From: Muricea muricata | Taxonomy: Eukaryota; Cnidaria; Anthozoa; Malacalcyonacea; Plexauridae | Assembly: GCA_963855995.1 (NCBI GenBank) | Contig: OY979728.1 | Coordinates: 6,869,330 to 6,933,329 of the forward strand | DNA length: 64,000 nt | Direction of reading: 5' to 3' | Part shown: positions 49,013 to 62,378 of the stretch, one piece after another | Layout: each line of letters begins with the position of its first letter | How positions within the stretch are numbered: the first letter of the stretch is position 1 | Notes under the pieces: model-generated | Told to the model about the DNA's origin: nothing | Databases searched by the model: none | The model's input: the letters and a program-made list of their open reading frames with translations, nothing else | Program-made: the position numbers and the translations under genes

Positions 49013-49658
49013 GCCGTCTTAGATCGATCACGGCCACGTTTTAGAGTTTAAAATGGTGTTTTCAGTGCTGAAGTGAACGAGTTAAGCGCAATGATGTACT
49101 GCAATCACGGACCTAAAAGAGACCTTCTAAATGGAAATTGCAGAACTTAGCAAGTCGGGAATCATGTTTTCGGCGCTCAAACCATCGAGACGAGCGAAAT
49201 AACATGTTGAAATGAGAAACCTATAACTTGCTTGTAAACTGAAAAGAAACGATCTTCGAACCGTCAAAATCCCGTTTTAAGCGTTCTAGAAGCGATTTGA
49301 GCGTAAAAACATGCTCAAATCACAACCTAAAAATTGCCGTCTTAAATCGATAAGGACGACGTTTTAGAGCTTAAAATGATTTTTTCAGTGCTAAAGTGAA
49401 CGAGTTGAGCGCAATGATGTACTGCAATCACGGACCTAAAAGAGACCTTCTAAATGGAAATTGCACAACTTAGAAAGTCGGGAATCATGTTTTCGGCGCT
49501 AAAACCATCGAGATGAGCGAAATAACATGTTAAAATGAGAAACCTATAACTTGCTTGAAAACTGAAAAGAAACGATCTTAGAACCATCAAAATCGCGTTT
49601 TAAGCGTTCTAGAAGCGATTTGAGTGTAAAAACATGCGCTAATCACGAACTAAAAACT
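49013..49658 (+). repeat. 646-bp dimer, first copy
   Basis: Monomers 49013 (B, GGCCACG) and 49336 (A). It carries GATCTTCGAACCGTC at 49251, where related units at 20.8 and 61.6 kb have CTTAGAACCGTC. It is followed at exactly +646 by a second copy with the same change. Confidence 0.87.
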
Positions 49659-50304
49659 GCCGTCTTAGATCGATCACGGCCACGTTTTAGAGTTTAAAAT
49701 GGTGTTTTCAGTGCTGAAGTGAACGAGTTAAGCGCAATGATGTACTGCAATCACGGACCTAAAAGAGACCTTCTAAATGGAAATTGCAGAACTTAGCAAG
49801 TCGGGAATCATGTTTTCGGCGCTCAAACCATCGAGACGAGCGAAATAACATGTTGAAATGAGAAACCTATAACTTGCTTGTAAACTGAAAAGAAACGATC
49901 TTCGAACCGTCAAAATCCCGTTTTAAGCGTTCTAGAAGCGATTTGAGCGTAAAAACATGCTCAAATCACAACCTAAAAATTGCCGTCTTAAATCGATAAG
50001 GACGACGTTTTAGAGCTTAAAATGATTTTTTCAGTGCTAAAGTGAACGAGTTGAGCGCAATGATGTACTGCAATCACGGACCTAAAAGAGACCTTCTAAA
50101 TGGAAATTGCACAACTTAGAAAGTCGGGAATCATGTTTTCGGCGCTAAAACCATCGAGATGAGCGAAATAACATGTTAAAATGAGAAACCTATAACTTGC
50201 TTGAAAACTGAAAAGAAACGATCTTAGAACCATAAAAATCGCGTTTTAAGCGTTCTAGAAGCGATTTGAGTGTAAAAACATGCGCTAATCACGAACTAAA
50301 AACT
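49659..50304 (+). repeat. 646-bp dimer, second copy
   Basis: Monomers 49659 (B) and 49982 (A), with CTTCGAACCGTC at about 49900. The second monomer ends with ACCATAAAAATCGCG, as in the unduplicated nine-monomer units, while the first copy has ACCATCAAAATCGCG; the duplication border is therefore near 49590. Confidence 0.87.
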
Positions 50305-50663
50305 GCCGTCTTAGATCGATCACGGCGACATTTTAGAGCTTAAAATGGTGTTTTCAGTGCTAAAGTGAACGAGTTAAGCGCAATGATGTACTGCAATCAC
50401 GGACCTAAAAGAGACCTTCTAAATGGAAATTGACAACTTAGCAAGTCGGGAATCATTTTTTCGGCTCTCAAATCATCGAGATGAGCGAAATAACATGTTG
50501 AAATGAGAAACCTATAACTTGCTTGTAAACTGAAAAGAAACGATCTTAGAACCATCAAAATCCCGTTTTAGGCGTTCTAGAAACGATTTGAGCGTAAAAA
50601 CATGCTCAAATCACCAACTAAAAATTGCCGTCTTAAATGCATAAGGACGACGTTTTAGAGCTT

Positions 50664-51123
50664 ATTATTATTATTATTAAAACTATATTTATTCACGCTT
50701 ACCCCTTCAGCAATAGCTGATTTCCAAGGGGGGCGTGACAATAAAAAGAAAACTATATACGTAAATACAAATAAAGACAGTAAAACTCAAGTACGATGTT
50801 AGGATAGACTAATATCAGAAATTAAAGAATTAAAGGTATTTATCGATATTGAATCTTTAACTTCCGATGGTAAATTATTCCAAAGTTTTGCACCAATATA
50901 ACTAATACTTTTTCTCATATATTCAGTTTTAGGCTTTGTCAGATAAAACCCATAATCTGAATTACGTAAATTGTAATCATGTTGAGGAGCATTTGGATTT
51001 CGAAATGATTCGATTAGAACAGCTGGTGCTTGCCCGTGAATTATTCTAAACATGAGTCTGTCTTTCATAACAAGTCTACGTCGCTTCAACGTTTTCCATT
51101 GAAGATCATTTAAGGCTGCTTCC
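50664..51123 (-). mobile_element. 5'-truncated LINE, copy 8
   Basis: GAGCTT at 50658-50663 and 51124-51129; stem-loop at 50694-50737. Standard seven-copy group sequence. Confidence 0.9.
50799..51122 (-). pseudogene. LINE RT C-terminal remnant, copy 8
   Basis: Seven-copy group, N allele (FRNPNAP). Chimeric frame to GTG at 51188. Confidence 0.87.
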
Positions 51124-51129
51124 GAGCTT

Positions 51130-53711
51130 AAAATGGTGTTTTCAGTGCTAAAGTGAACGAGTTGAGCGCAATGATGTACTGCAATCACGGACCTAAAAGA
51201 GACCTTCTAAATGGAAATTGCAGAACTTAGCAAGTCGGAAATCAAGTTTTTGGCGCTCAAACCATCGAGATGAGCGAAATAACATGTTGAAATGAGAAAC
51301 CTATAACTTGCTTGTAAACTGAAAAGAAACGATCTTAGAACCATAAAAATCCCGTTTTAAGCGTTCTAGAAGCGATTTGAGCCTAAAAACATGCTCTAAT
51401 CACAAACTAAAAACTGCCGTCTTAGATCGATCACGACGACGTTTTAGAGCTTAAAATGGTGTTTTCAGTGCTAAAGTGAACGAGTTAAACGCAATGATGT
51501 ACTGCAATCACGGACCTAAAAGAGACCTTCTAAATGGAAATTGAAAACTTAGCAAGTCGGGAATCATGTTTTCGGCGCTCAAACCATCGAGATGAGCGAA
51601 ATAACATGTTGAAATGAGAAACCTATAACTTGCTTGTAAACTGAAAAGAAACGGTCTTAGAAGCATCAAATTCCCGTTTTAAGCGTTCTAGAAGCGATTT
51701 GAGCGTAAAAACATGCTCAATTCACCAACTAAAAATTGCCGTCTTAAATCGATAAGGACGACGTTTGAGTGCTTAAAATGGTGTTTTCAGTGCTGAAGTG
51801 AACGAGTTAAGCGCAATGATTTACTTCAATCACGGACCGAAAAGAGACCTTCTAAATGGAAATTGACAACTTAGCAAGTCGGGAATCATGTTTTCGGCTC
51901 TCAAACCATCGAGATGAGCGAAATAACATGTTGAAATGAGAAACCTATAACTTGCTTGTAAACTGAAAAGAAACGATCTTAGAACCATCAAAATCCCGTT
52001 TTAAGCGTTCTAGAAGCGATTTGAGCGTAAAAACATGCTCAAATCACAAACTAAAAATTGCCGTCTTAAATCGATAAGGACGACGTTTTAGAGCTCAAAA
52101 TGGTGTTTTCAGTGCTAAAGTGAACGAGTTGAGCGCAATGATGTACTGCAATCACGGACCTAAAAGAGACCTTCTAAATGGAAATTGCATAACTTATAAA
52201 GTCGGGAATCATGTTTTCGGCGCTAAAACCATCGAGATGAGCGAAATAACATGTTGAAATGAGAAACCTATAACTTGCTTGTAAACTGAAAAGAAACGAT
52301 CTTAGAACCATCAAAATCCCTTTTTAAGCGTTCTAGAAGCGATTTGAACGTAAAAACATGCTCAAATCACCAACTAAAAATTGCCGTCTTAAATCGATAA
52401 GGACGACGTTTTAGAGCTTAAAATGGTGTTTTCAGTGCTAAAGTGAACGAGTTGAGCGCAATGATGTACTGCAATCACGGACCTAAAAGAGACCTTCTAA
52501 ATGGAAATTGAAGAACTTAGCAAGTCGGAAATCAAGTTTTTGGCGCTCAAACCATCGAGATGAGCGAAATAACATGTTGAAATGAGAAACCTATAACTTG
52601 CTTGTAAACTGAAAAGAAACGATCTTAGAACCATTCAAAATCGCGTTTTAAGCGTTCTAGAAGCGATTTGAGCGTAAAAACATGCTCAAATCACAAACTA
52701 AAAATTGCCGTCTTAAATCCATAAGGACGACGTTTTAGAGCTTAAAATGGTGTTTTCCGTGCTAAAGGGAACGAGTTAAGCGCAATGATGTACTGCAATC
52801 ACGGACCTAAAAGAGACCTTCTAAATGGAAATTGCAGAACTTAGCAAGTCGGGAATCATGTTTTCGGCGCTCAAACCATCGAGACGAGCGAAATAACATG
52901 TTGAAATGAGAAACCTATAACTTGCTTGTAAACTGAAAAGAAACGATCTTCGAACCGTCAAAATCCCGTTTTAAGCGTTCTAGAAGCGATTTGAGCGTAA
53001 AAACATGCTCAAATCACAACCTAAAAATTGCCGTCTTAAATCGATAAGGACGACGTTTTAGAGCTTAAAATGATTTTTTCAGTGCTAAAGTGAACGAGTT
53101 GAGCGCAATGATGTACTGCAATCACGGACCTAAAAGAGACCTTCTAAATGGAAATTGCACAACTTAGAAAGTCGGGAATCATGTTTTCGGCGCTAAAACC
53201 ATCGAGATGAGCGAAATAACATGTTAAAATGAGAAACCTATAACTTGCTTGAAAACTGAAAAGAAACGATCTTAGAACCATAAAAATCGCGTTTTAAGCG
53301 TTCTAGAAGCGATTTGAGTGTAAAAACATGCGCTAATCACGAACTAAAAACTGCCGTCTTAGATCGATCACGGCGACATTTTAGAGCTTAAAATGGTGTT
53401 TTCAGTGCTAAAGTGAACGAGTTAAGCGCAATGATGTACTGCAATCACGGACCTAAAAGAGACCTTCTAAATGGAAATTGACAACTTAGCAAGTCGGGAA
53501 TCATTTTTTCGGCTCTCAAATCATCGAGATGAGCGAAATAACATGTTGAAATGAGAAACCTATAACTTGCTTGTAAACTGAAAAGAAACGATCTTAGAAC
53601 CATCAAAATCCCGTTTTAGGCGTTCTAGAAACGATTTGAGCGTAAAAACATGCTCAAATCACCAACTAAAAATTGCCGTCTTAAATGCATAAGGACGACG
53701 TTTTAGAGCTT
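51130..53711. repeat. Satellite between LINE copies 8 and 9
   Basis: Starts 51416 B, then five A monomers in a row (51738, 52060, 52383, 52707, 53030), 53353 B and the head of 53675. Monomer 52707 is a hybrid: TTTTCCGTGCTAAAGGG in front as at 44040, then GGACCTAAAAG and CTTCGAACCGTC as at 49659. This join produces the short 3048-bp spacing. No gene seen. Confidence 0.93.
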
Positions 53712-54171
53712 ATTATTATTATTATTAAAACTATATTTATTCACGCTTACCCCTTCAGCAATAGCTGATTTCCAAGGGGGGCGTGACAATAAAAAGAAAA
53801 CTATATACGTAAATACAAATAAAGACAGTAAAACTCAAGTACGATGTTAGGATAGACTAATATCAGAAATTAAAGAATTAAAGGTATTTATCGATATTGA
53901 ATCTTTAACTTCCGATGGTAAATTATTCCAAAGTTTTGCACCAATATAACTAATACTTTTTCTCATATATTCAGTTTTAGGCTTTGTCAGATAAAACCCA
54001 TAATCTGAATTACGTAAATTGTAATCATGTTGAGGAGCATTTGGATTTCGAAATGATTCGATTAGAACAGCTGGTGCTTGCCCGTGAATTATTCTAAACA
54101 TGAGTCTGTCTTTCATAACAAGTCTACGTCGCTTCAACGTTTTCCATTGAAGATCATTTAAGGCTGCTTCC
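53712..54171 (-). mobile_element. 5'-truncated LINE, copy 9
   Basis: GAGCTT at 53706-53711 and 54172-54177; stem-loop at 53742-53785. Its 3048-bp distance from copy 8 is the shortest in the seven-copy group. Confidence 0.9.
53847..54170 (-). pseudogene. LINE RT C-terminal remnant, copy 9
   Basis: Seven-copy group, N allele, same protein as copy 8. The pair 8-9 is the only case where an N copy is followed directly by another N copy. Chimeric frame to GTG at 54236. Confidence 0.87.
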
Positions 54172-54177
54172 GAGCTT

Positions 54178-57100
54178 AAAATGGTGTTTTCAGTGCTAAA
54201 GTGAACGAGTTGAGCGCAATGATGTACTGCAATCACGGACCTAAAAGAGACCTTCTAAATGGAAATTGCAGAACTTAGCAAGTCGGAAATCAAGTTTTTG
54301 GCGCTCAAACCATCGAGATGAGCGAAATAACATGTTGAAATGAGAAACCTATAACTTGCTTGTAAACTGAAAAGAAACGATCTTAGAACCATAAAAATCC
54401 CGTTTTAAGCGTTCTAGAAGCGATTTGAGCCTAAAAACATGCTCTAATCACAAACTAAAAACTGCCGTCTTAGATCGATCACGACGACGTTTTAGAGCTT
54501 AAAATGGTGTTTTCAGTGCTAAAGTGAACGAGTTAAACGCAATGATGTACTGCAATCACGGACCTAAAAGAGACCTTCTAAATGGAAATTGAAAACTTAG
54601 CAAGTCGGGAATCATGTTTTCGGCGCTCAAACCATCGAGATGAGCGAAATAACATGTTGAAATGAGAAACCTATAACTTGCTTGTAAACTGAAAAGAAAC
54701 GGTCTTAGAAGCATCAAATTCCCGTTTTAAGCGTTCTAGAAGCGATTTGAGCGTAAAAACATGCTCAATTCACCAACTAAAAATTGCCGTCTTAAATCGA
54801 TAAGGACGACGTTTGAGTGCTTAAAATGGTGTTTTCAGTGCTGAAGTGAACGAGTTAAGCGCAATGATTTACTTCAATCACGGACCGAAAAGAGACCTTC
54901 TAAATGGAAATTGACAACTTAGCAAGTCGGGAATCATGTTTTCGGCTCTCAAACCATCGAGATGAGCGAAATAACATGTTGAAATGAGAAACCTATAACT
55001 TGCTTGTAAACTGAAAAGAAACGATCTTAGAACCATCAAAATCCCGTTTTAAGCGTTCTAGAAGCGATTTGAGCGTAAAAACATGCTCAAATCACAAACT
55101 AAAAATTGCCGTCTTAAATCGATAAGGACGACGTTTTAGAGCTCAAAATGGTGTTTTCAGTGCTAAAGTGAACGAGTTGAGCGCAATGATGTACTGCAAT
55201 CACGGACCTAAAAGAGACCTTCTAAATGGAAATTGCATAACTTATAAAGTCGGGAATCATGTTTTCGGCGCTAAAACCATCGAGATGAGCGAAATAACAT
55301 GTTGAAATGAGAAACCTATAACTTGCTTGTAAACTGAAAAGAAACGATCTTAGAACCATCAAAATCCCTTTTTAAGCGTTCTAGAAGCGATTTGAACGTA
55401 AAAACATGCTCAAATCACCAACTAAAAATTGCCGTCTTAAATCGATAAGGACGACGTTTTAGAGCTTAAAATGGTGTTTTCAGTGCTAAAGTGAACGAGT
55501 TGAGCGCAATGATGTACTGCAATCACGGACCTAAAAGAGACCTTCTAAATGGAAATTGAAGAACTTAGCAAGTCGGAAATCAAGTTTTTGGCGCTCAAAC
55601 CATCGAGATGAGCGAAATAACATGTTGAAATGAGAAACCTATAACTTGCTTGTAAACTGAAAAGAAACGATCTTAGAACCATTCAAAATCGCGTTTTAAG
55701 CGTTCTAGAAGCGATTTGAGCGTAAAAACATGCTCAAATCACAAACTAAAAATTGCCGTCTTAAATCCATAAGGACGACGTTTTAGAGCTTAAAATGGTG
55801 TTTTCCGTGCTAAAGGGAACGAGTTAAGCGCAATGATGTACTGCAATCACGGACCGAAAAGAGACCTTCTAAATGGAAATTGCAGAACTTAGCAAGTCGG
55901 GAATCATGTTTTCGGCGCTCAAACCATCGAGACGAGCGAAATAACATGTTGAAATGAGAAACCTATAACTTGCTTGAACACTGAAAAGAAACGATCTTAG
56001 AAGCATCAAAATCCCGTTTTAAGCGTTCTAGAAGCGATTTGAGCCTAACATGCTCTAATCACAAACTAAAAACTGCCGTTTTAGATCGATCACGGCGACG
56101 TTTTAGAGCTTAAAATGGTGTTTTCAGTGCCAAAGTGAACGAGTTAAGCGCAATGATGTACTGCAATCACGGACCTAAAAGAGACCTTCTAAATGGAAAT
56201 TGACAACTTAGCAAGTCGGGAATCATGTTTTCGGCTCTCAAACTATTGAGATGAGCGAAATAACATGTTGAAATGAGAAACTATAACTTGCTTGTAAACT
56301 GAAAAGAAACGATCTTAGAACAATGAAAATCCCGTTTTAAGCGTTCTAGAAGCGATTTGAGCGTAAAAACCTGCTCAAATCACGAACTAAAAATTGCCGT
56401 CTTAAATCGATAAGGAAGACGTTTTAGAGCTTAAAATGGTGTTTTCAGTGCTAAAGTGAACGAGTTGAGCGCAATGACGTACTGCAATCGCGGACCTAAA
56501 AGAGACCTTCTAAATGGAAATTGCACAACTTAGAAAGTCGGGAATCATGTTTTCGGCGCTAAAACCATCGAGATGAGCGAAATAACATGTTGAAATGAGA
56601 AACCTATAACTTGTTGAAAACTGAAAAGAAACGATCTTAGAACCATCAAAATCACGTTTTAAGCGTTCTAGAAGCGATTTGAGCCTAACATGCTCTAATC
56701 ACAAACTAAAAACTGCCGTCTTAGATCGATCACGGCGACGTTTTAGAGCTTAAAATGGTGTTTTCAGTGCCAAAGTGAACGAGTTAAGCGCAATGATGTA
56801 CTGCAATCACGGACCTAAAAGAGACCTTCTAAATGGAAATTGACAACTTAGCAAGTCGGGAATCATGTTTTCGGCTCTCAAACCATTGAGATGAGCGAAA
56901 TAACATGTTGAAATGAGAAACTATAACTTGCTTGTAAACTAAAAAGAAACGATCTGAGAACAATGAAAATCCCGTTTTAAGCGTTCTAGAAGCGATTTGA
57001 GCGTAAAAACATGCTCAAATCACCAACTAAAAATTGCCATCTTAAATCGATAAGGACGACGTTTTAGAGCTTAAAATGGTGTTTTCAGTGCTAAAGTGAA

Positions 57101-59008
57101 CCAGTTGAGCGCAATGACGTACTACAATCGCGGACCTAAAAGAGACCTTCTAAATGGAAATTGCACAACTTAGAAAGTCGGGAATCATGTTTTCGGCGCT
57201 AAAACCATCGAGATGAGCGAAATAACATGTTAAAATGAGAAACCTATAACTTGCTTGAAAACTGAAAAGAAACGATCTTAGAACCATCAAAATCACGTTT
57301 TAAGCGTTCTAGAAGCGATTTGAGCGAAAAACATGCTCTAATCAAAAACTAAAAACTGCCGTCTTAGATCGATCACGGCGACCTTTTAGAGCTCAAAATG
57401 GTGTTTTCAGTGCTAAAGTGAACGAGTTAAGCGCAATGATTTACTTCAATCACGGACCTAAAAGAGACCTTCTAAATGGAAATTGCACAACTTAGCAAGT
57501 CGGGAATCATGTTTTCGGCGCTCAAACCATCGAGATGAGCGAAATAACATGTTGAAATGAGAAACCTATAACTTGCTTGAACACTGAAAAGAAACGATCT
57601 TAGAAGCATCAAAATCCCGTTTTAAGCGTTCTAGAAGCGATTTGAGCGTAAAAACATGCTCAATTCACCAACTAAAAATTGCCGTCTTAAATCGATAAGG
57701 ACGACGTTTGAGAGCTTAAAATGGTGTTTTCAGTGCTGAAGTGAACGAGTTGAGCGCAATGATGTACTGCAATCACGGACCTAAAAGAGACTTTCTAAAT
57801 AGAAATTGCACAACTTAGCAAGTCGGGAATCATGTTTTCGGCGCTCAAACCATCGACATGAGCGAAATAACATGTTGAAATGAGAAACCTATAACTTGCT
57901 TGTAAACTGAAAAGAAACGATCTTTGAACCATCAAAATCGCGTTTTAAGCGTTCTAGAAGCGATTTGAGTGTAAAAACATGCGCTAATCACGAACTAAAA
58001 ACTGCCGTCTTAGATCGATCACGGCCACGTTTTAGAGTTTAAAATAGTGTTTTCAGTGCTGAAGTGAACGAGTTAAGCGCAATGATGTACTGCAATCACG
58101 GACCTAAAAGAGACCTTCTAAATGGAAATTGCAGAACTTAGCAAGTCGGGAATCATGTTTTCGGCGCTCAAACCATCGAGACGAGCGAAATAACATGTTG
58201 AAATGAGAAACCTATAACTTGCTTGTAAACTGAAAAGAAACGATCTTAGGACCATCAAAATCCCGTTTTAAGCGTTCTAGAAGCGATTTGAGCGTAAAAA
58301 CATGCTCAAATCACAACCTAAAAATTGCCGTCTTAAATCGATAAGGACGACGTTTTAGAGCTTAAAATGATTTTTTCAGTGCTAAAGTGAACGAGTTGAG
58401 CGCAATGATGTACTGCAATCACGGACCTAAAAGAGACCTTCTAAATGGAAATTGCACAACTTAGAAAGTCGGGAATCATGTTTTCGGCGCTAAAACCATC
58501 GAGATGAGCGAAATAACATGTTAAAATGAGAAACCTATAACTTGCTTGAAAACTGAAAAGAAACGATCTTAGAACCATAAAAATCGCGTTTTAAGCGTTC
58601 TAGAAGCGATTTGAGTGTAAAAACATGCGCTAATCACGAACTAAAAACTGCCGTCTTAGATCGATCACGGCGACATTTTAGAGCTTAAAATGGTGTTTTC
58701 AGTGCTAAAGTGAACGAGTTAAGCGCAATGATGTACTGCAATCACGGACCTAAAAGAGACCTTCTAAATGGAAATTGACAACTTAGCAAGTCGGGAATCA
58801 TTTTTTCGGCTCTCAAATCATCGAGATGAGCGAAATAACATGTTGAAATGAAAAACCTATAACTTGCTTGTAAACTGAAAAGAAACGATCTTAGAACCAT
58901 CAAAATCCCGTTTTAGGCGTTCTAGAAACGATTTGAGCGTAAAAACATGCTCAAATCACCAACTAAAAATTGCCGTCTTAAATGCATAAGGACGACGTTT
59001 TAGAGCTT
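54178..59008. repeat. Satellite between LINE copies 9 and 10
   Basis: Fourteen full monomers, 54464 to 58650, and the head of 58972. The part to about 57.6 kb matches 22318-25.5 kb (offset about 32,148), and the part from 56097 matches 15284 on (offset 40,813), so both blocks overlap here. No gene seen. Confidence 0.93.
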
Positions 59009-59468
59009 ATTATTATTATTATTAAAACTATATTTATTCACGCTTACCCCTTCAGCAATAGCTGATTTCCAAGGGGGGCGTGACAATAAAAAGAAAACTA
59101 TATACGTAAATACAAATAAAGACAGTAAAACTCAAGTACGATGTTAGGATAGACTAATATCAGAAATTAAAGAATTAAAGGTATTTATCGATATTGAATC
59201 TTTAACTTCCGATGGTAAATTATTCCAAAGTTTTGCACCAATATAACTAATACTTTTTCTCATATATTCAGTTTTAGGCTTTGTCAGATAAAACCCATAA
59301 TCTGAATTACGTAAATTGTAATCATGTTGAGGAGCACTTGGATTTCGAAATGATTCGATTAGAACAGCTGGTGCTTGCCCGTGAATTATTCTAAACATGA
59401 GTCTGTCTTTCATAACAAGTCTACGTCGCTTCAACGTTTTCCATTGAAGATCATTTAAGGCTGCTTCC
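59009..59468 (-). mobile_element. 5'-truncated LINE, copy 10
   Basis: GAGCTT at 59003-59008 and 59469-59474; stem-loop at 59039-59082. Partner of copy 4. Confidence 0.9.
59144..59467 (-). pseudogene. LINE RT C-terminal remnant, copy 10
   Basis: Seven-copy group, S allele. Chimeric frame to GTG at 59533. Confidence 0.87.
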
Positions 59469-59474
59469 GAGCTT

Positions 59475-62378
59475 AAAATGGTGTTTTCAGTGCTAAAGTG
59501 AACGAGTTGAGCGCAATGATGTACTGCAATCACGGACCTAAAAGAGACCTTCTAAATGGAAATTGCAGAACTTAGCAAGTCGGAAATCAAGTTTTTGGCG
59601 CTCAAACCATCGAGATGAGCGAAATAACATGTTGAAATGAGAAACCTATAACTTGCTTGTAAACTGAAAAGAAACGATCTTAGAACCATAAAAATCCCGT
59701 TTTAAGCGTTCTAGAAGCGATTTGAGCCTAAAAACATGCTCTAATCACAAACTAAAAACTGCCGTCTTAGATCGATCACGACGACGTTTTAGAGCTTAAA
59801 ATGGTGTTTTCAGTGCTAAAGTGAACGAGTTAAACGCAATGATGTACTGCAATCACGGACCTAAAAGAGACCTTCTAAATGGAAATTGAAAACTTAGCAA
59901 GTCGGGAATCATGTTTTCGGCGCTCAAACCATCGAGATGAGCGAAATAACATGTTGAAATGAGAAACCTATAACTTGCTTGTAAACTGAAAAGAAACGGT
60001 CTTAGAACCATCAAATTCCCGTTTTTAGCGTTCTAGAAGCGATTTGAGCGTAAAAACATGCTCAATTCACCAACTAAAAATTGCCGTCTTAAATCGATAA
60101 GGACGACGTTTGAGAGCTTAAAATGGTGTTTTCAGTGCTGAAGTGAACGAGTCGAGCGCAATGATGTACTGCAATCACGGACCTAAAAGAGACCTTCTAA
60201 ATGGAAATTGCATAACTTATAAAGTCGGGAATCATGTTTTCGGCGCAAAAACCATCGAGATGAGCGAAATAACATGTTGAAATGAGAAACCTATAACTTG
60301 CTTGTAAACTGAAAAGAAACGTTCTTAGAACCATCAAAATCCCTTTTTAAGCGTTCTAGAAGCGATTTGAACGTAAAAACATGCTCAAATCACCAACTAA
60401 AAATTGCCGTCTTAAATCGATAAGGACGACGTTTTAGAGCTTAAAATGGTGTTTTAAGTGCTAAAGTGAACGAGTTAAACGCAATGATGTACTGCAATCA
60501 CGGACCTAAAAGAGACCTTCTAAATGGAAATTGAAAACTTAGCAAGTCGGGAATCATGTTTTCGGCGCTCAAACCATCGAGATGAGCGAAATAACATGTT
60601 GAAATGAGAAACCTATAACTTGCTTGTAAACTGAAAAAAAACGGTCTTAGAACCATCAAATTCCCGTTTTAAGCGTTCTAGAAGCGATTTGAGCATAAAA
60701 ACATGCTCAATTCACCAACTAAAAATTGCCGTCTTAAATCGATAAGGACGACGTTTTAGAGCTTAAAATGGTGTTTTCAGTGCTAAAGTGAACGAGTTGA
60801 GCGCAATGATGTACTGCAATCACGGACCTAAAAGAGACCTTCTAAATGGAAATTGCAGAGCTTAGCAAGTCGGAAATCAAGTTTTTGGCGCTCAAACCAT
60901 CGAGATGAGCGAAATAACATGTTGAAATGAGAAACCTATAACTTGCTTGTAAACTGAAAAGAAACGATCTTAGAACCATAAAAATCCCGTTTTAAGCGTT
61001 CTAGAAGCGATTTGAGCGTAAAAACATGCTCAATTCACCAACTAAAAATATCCGTCTTAAATCGATAAGGACGACGTTTGAGAGCTTAAAATGGTGTTTT
61101 TAGTGCTGAAGTGAACGAGTTGAGCGCAATGATGTACTGCAATCACGGACCTAAAAGAGACTTTCTAAATAGAAATTGCACAACTTAGCAAGTCGGGAAT
61201 CATGTTTTCGGCGCTCAAACCATCGACATGAGCGAAATAACATGTTGAAATGAGAAACCTATAACTTGCTTGTAAACTGAAAAGAAACGATCTTTGAACC
61301 ATCAAAATCGCGTTTTAAGCGTTCTAGAAGCGATTTGAGTGTAAAAACATGCGCTAATCACGAACTAAAAACTGCCGTCTTAGATCGATCACGGCCACGT
61401 TTTAGAGTTTAAAATGGTGTTTTCAGTGCTGAAGTGAACGAGTTAAGCGCAATGATGTACTGCAATCACGGACCTAAAAGAGACCTTCTAAATGGAAATT
61501 GCAGAACTTAGCAAGTCGGGAATCATGTTTTCGGCGCTCAAACCATCGAGACGAGCGAAATAACATGTTGAAATGAGAAACCTATAACTTGCTTGTAAAC
61601 TGAAAAGAAACGATCTTAGAACCGTCAAAATCCCGTTTTAAGCGTTCTAGAAGCGATTTGAGCGTAAAAACATGCTCAAATCACAACCTAAAAATTGCCG
61701 TCTTAAATCGATAAGGACGACGTTTTAGAGCTTAAAATGATTTTTTCAGTGCTAAAGTGAACGAGTTGAGCGCAATGATGTACTGCAATCACGGACCTAA
61801 AAGAGACCTTCTAAATGGAAATTGCACAACTTAGAAAGTCGGGAATCATGTTTTCGGCACTAAAACCATCGAGATGAGCGAAATAACATGTTAAAATGAG
61901 AAACCTATAACTTGCTTGAAAACTGAAAAGAAACGATCTTAGAACCATAAAAATCGCGTTTTAAGCGTTCTAGAAGCGATTTGAGTGTAAAAACATGCGC
62001 TAATCACGAACTAAAAACTGCCGTCTTAGATCGATCACGGCGACATTTTAGAGCTTAAAATGGTGTTTTCAGTGCTAAAGTGAACGAGTTAAGCGCAATG
62101 ATGTACTGCAATCACGGACCTAAAAGAGACCTTCTAAATGGAAATTGACAACTTAGCAAGTCGGGAATCATTTTTTCGGCTCTCAAATCATCGAGATGAG
62201 CGAAATAACATGTTGAAATGAGAAACCTATAACTTGCTTGTAAACTGAAAAGAAACGATCTTAGAACCATCAAAATCCCGTTTTAGGCGTTCTAGAAACG
62301 ATTTGAGCGTAAAAACATGCTCAAATCACCAACTAAAAATTGCCGTCTTAAATGCATAAGGACGACGTTTTAGAGCTT
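59475..62378. repeat. Satellite between LINE copies 10 and 11
   Basis: Eight full monomers plus the head of 62342. It has GAGCGAAAT near 60588 and GCGCAATG near 60804, where the 18-21 and 46-50 kb equivalents have GAGCTAAAT and GCGCTATG. No gene seen. Confidence 0.93.

Larger units (their letters stand above)
46611..50626 (+). repeat. 11-monomer, 4016-bp LINE-bearing HOR (9-mer plus 2)
   Basis: The 3370-bp nine-monomer unit enlarged by 646 bp. The extra length is one tandem copy of the B-A pair starting 49013/49336. Confidence 0.87.
47114..50663. repeat. Satellite between LINE copies 7 and 8
   Basis: Starts 47400 to 50305 plus the head of 50627. It shares GGGAATCTTG, GAGCTAAAT and GCGCTATG with the 18.9-20 kb region. 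From 49.0 kb it contains the duplicated 646-bp pair. No gene seen. Confidence 0.93.
58972..62341 (+). repeat. 9-monomer, 3370-bp LINE-bearing HOR, second full copy
   Basis: Starts 58972, 59761, 60083, 60406, 60728, 61051, 61374, 61697, 62020, all exactly 40,813 bp after the 18159 unit. Confidence 0.88.
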
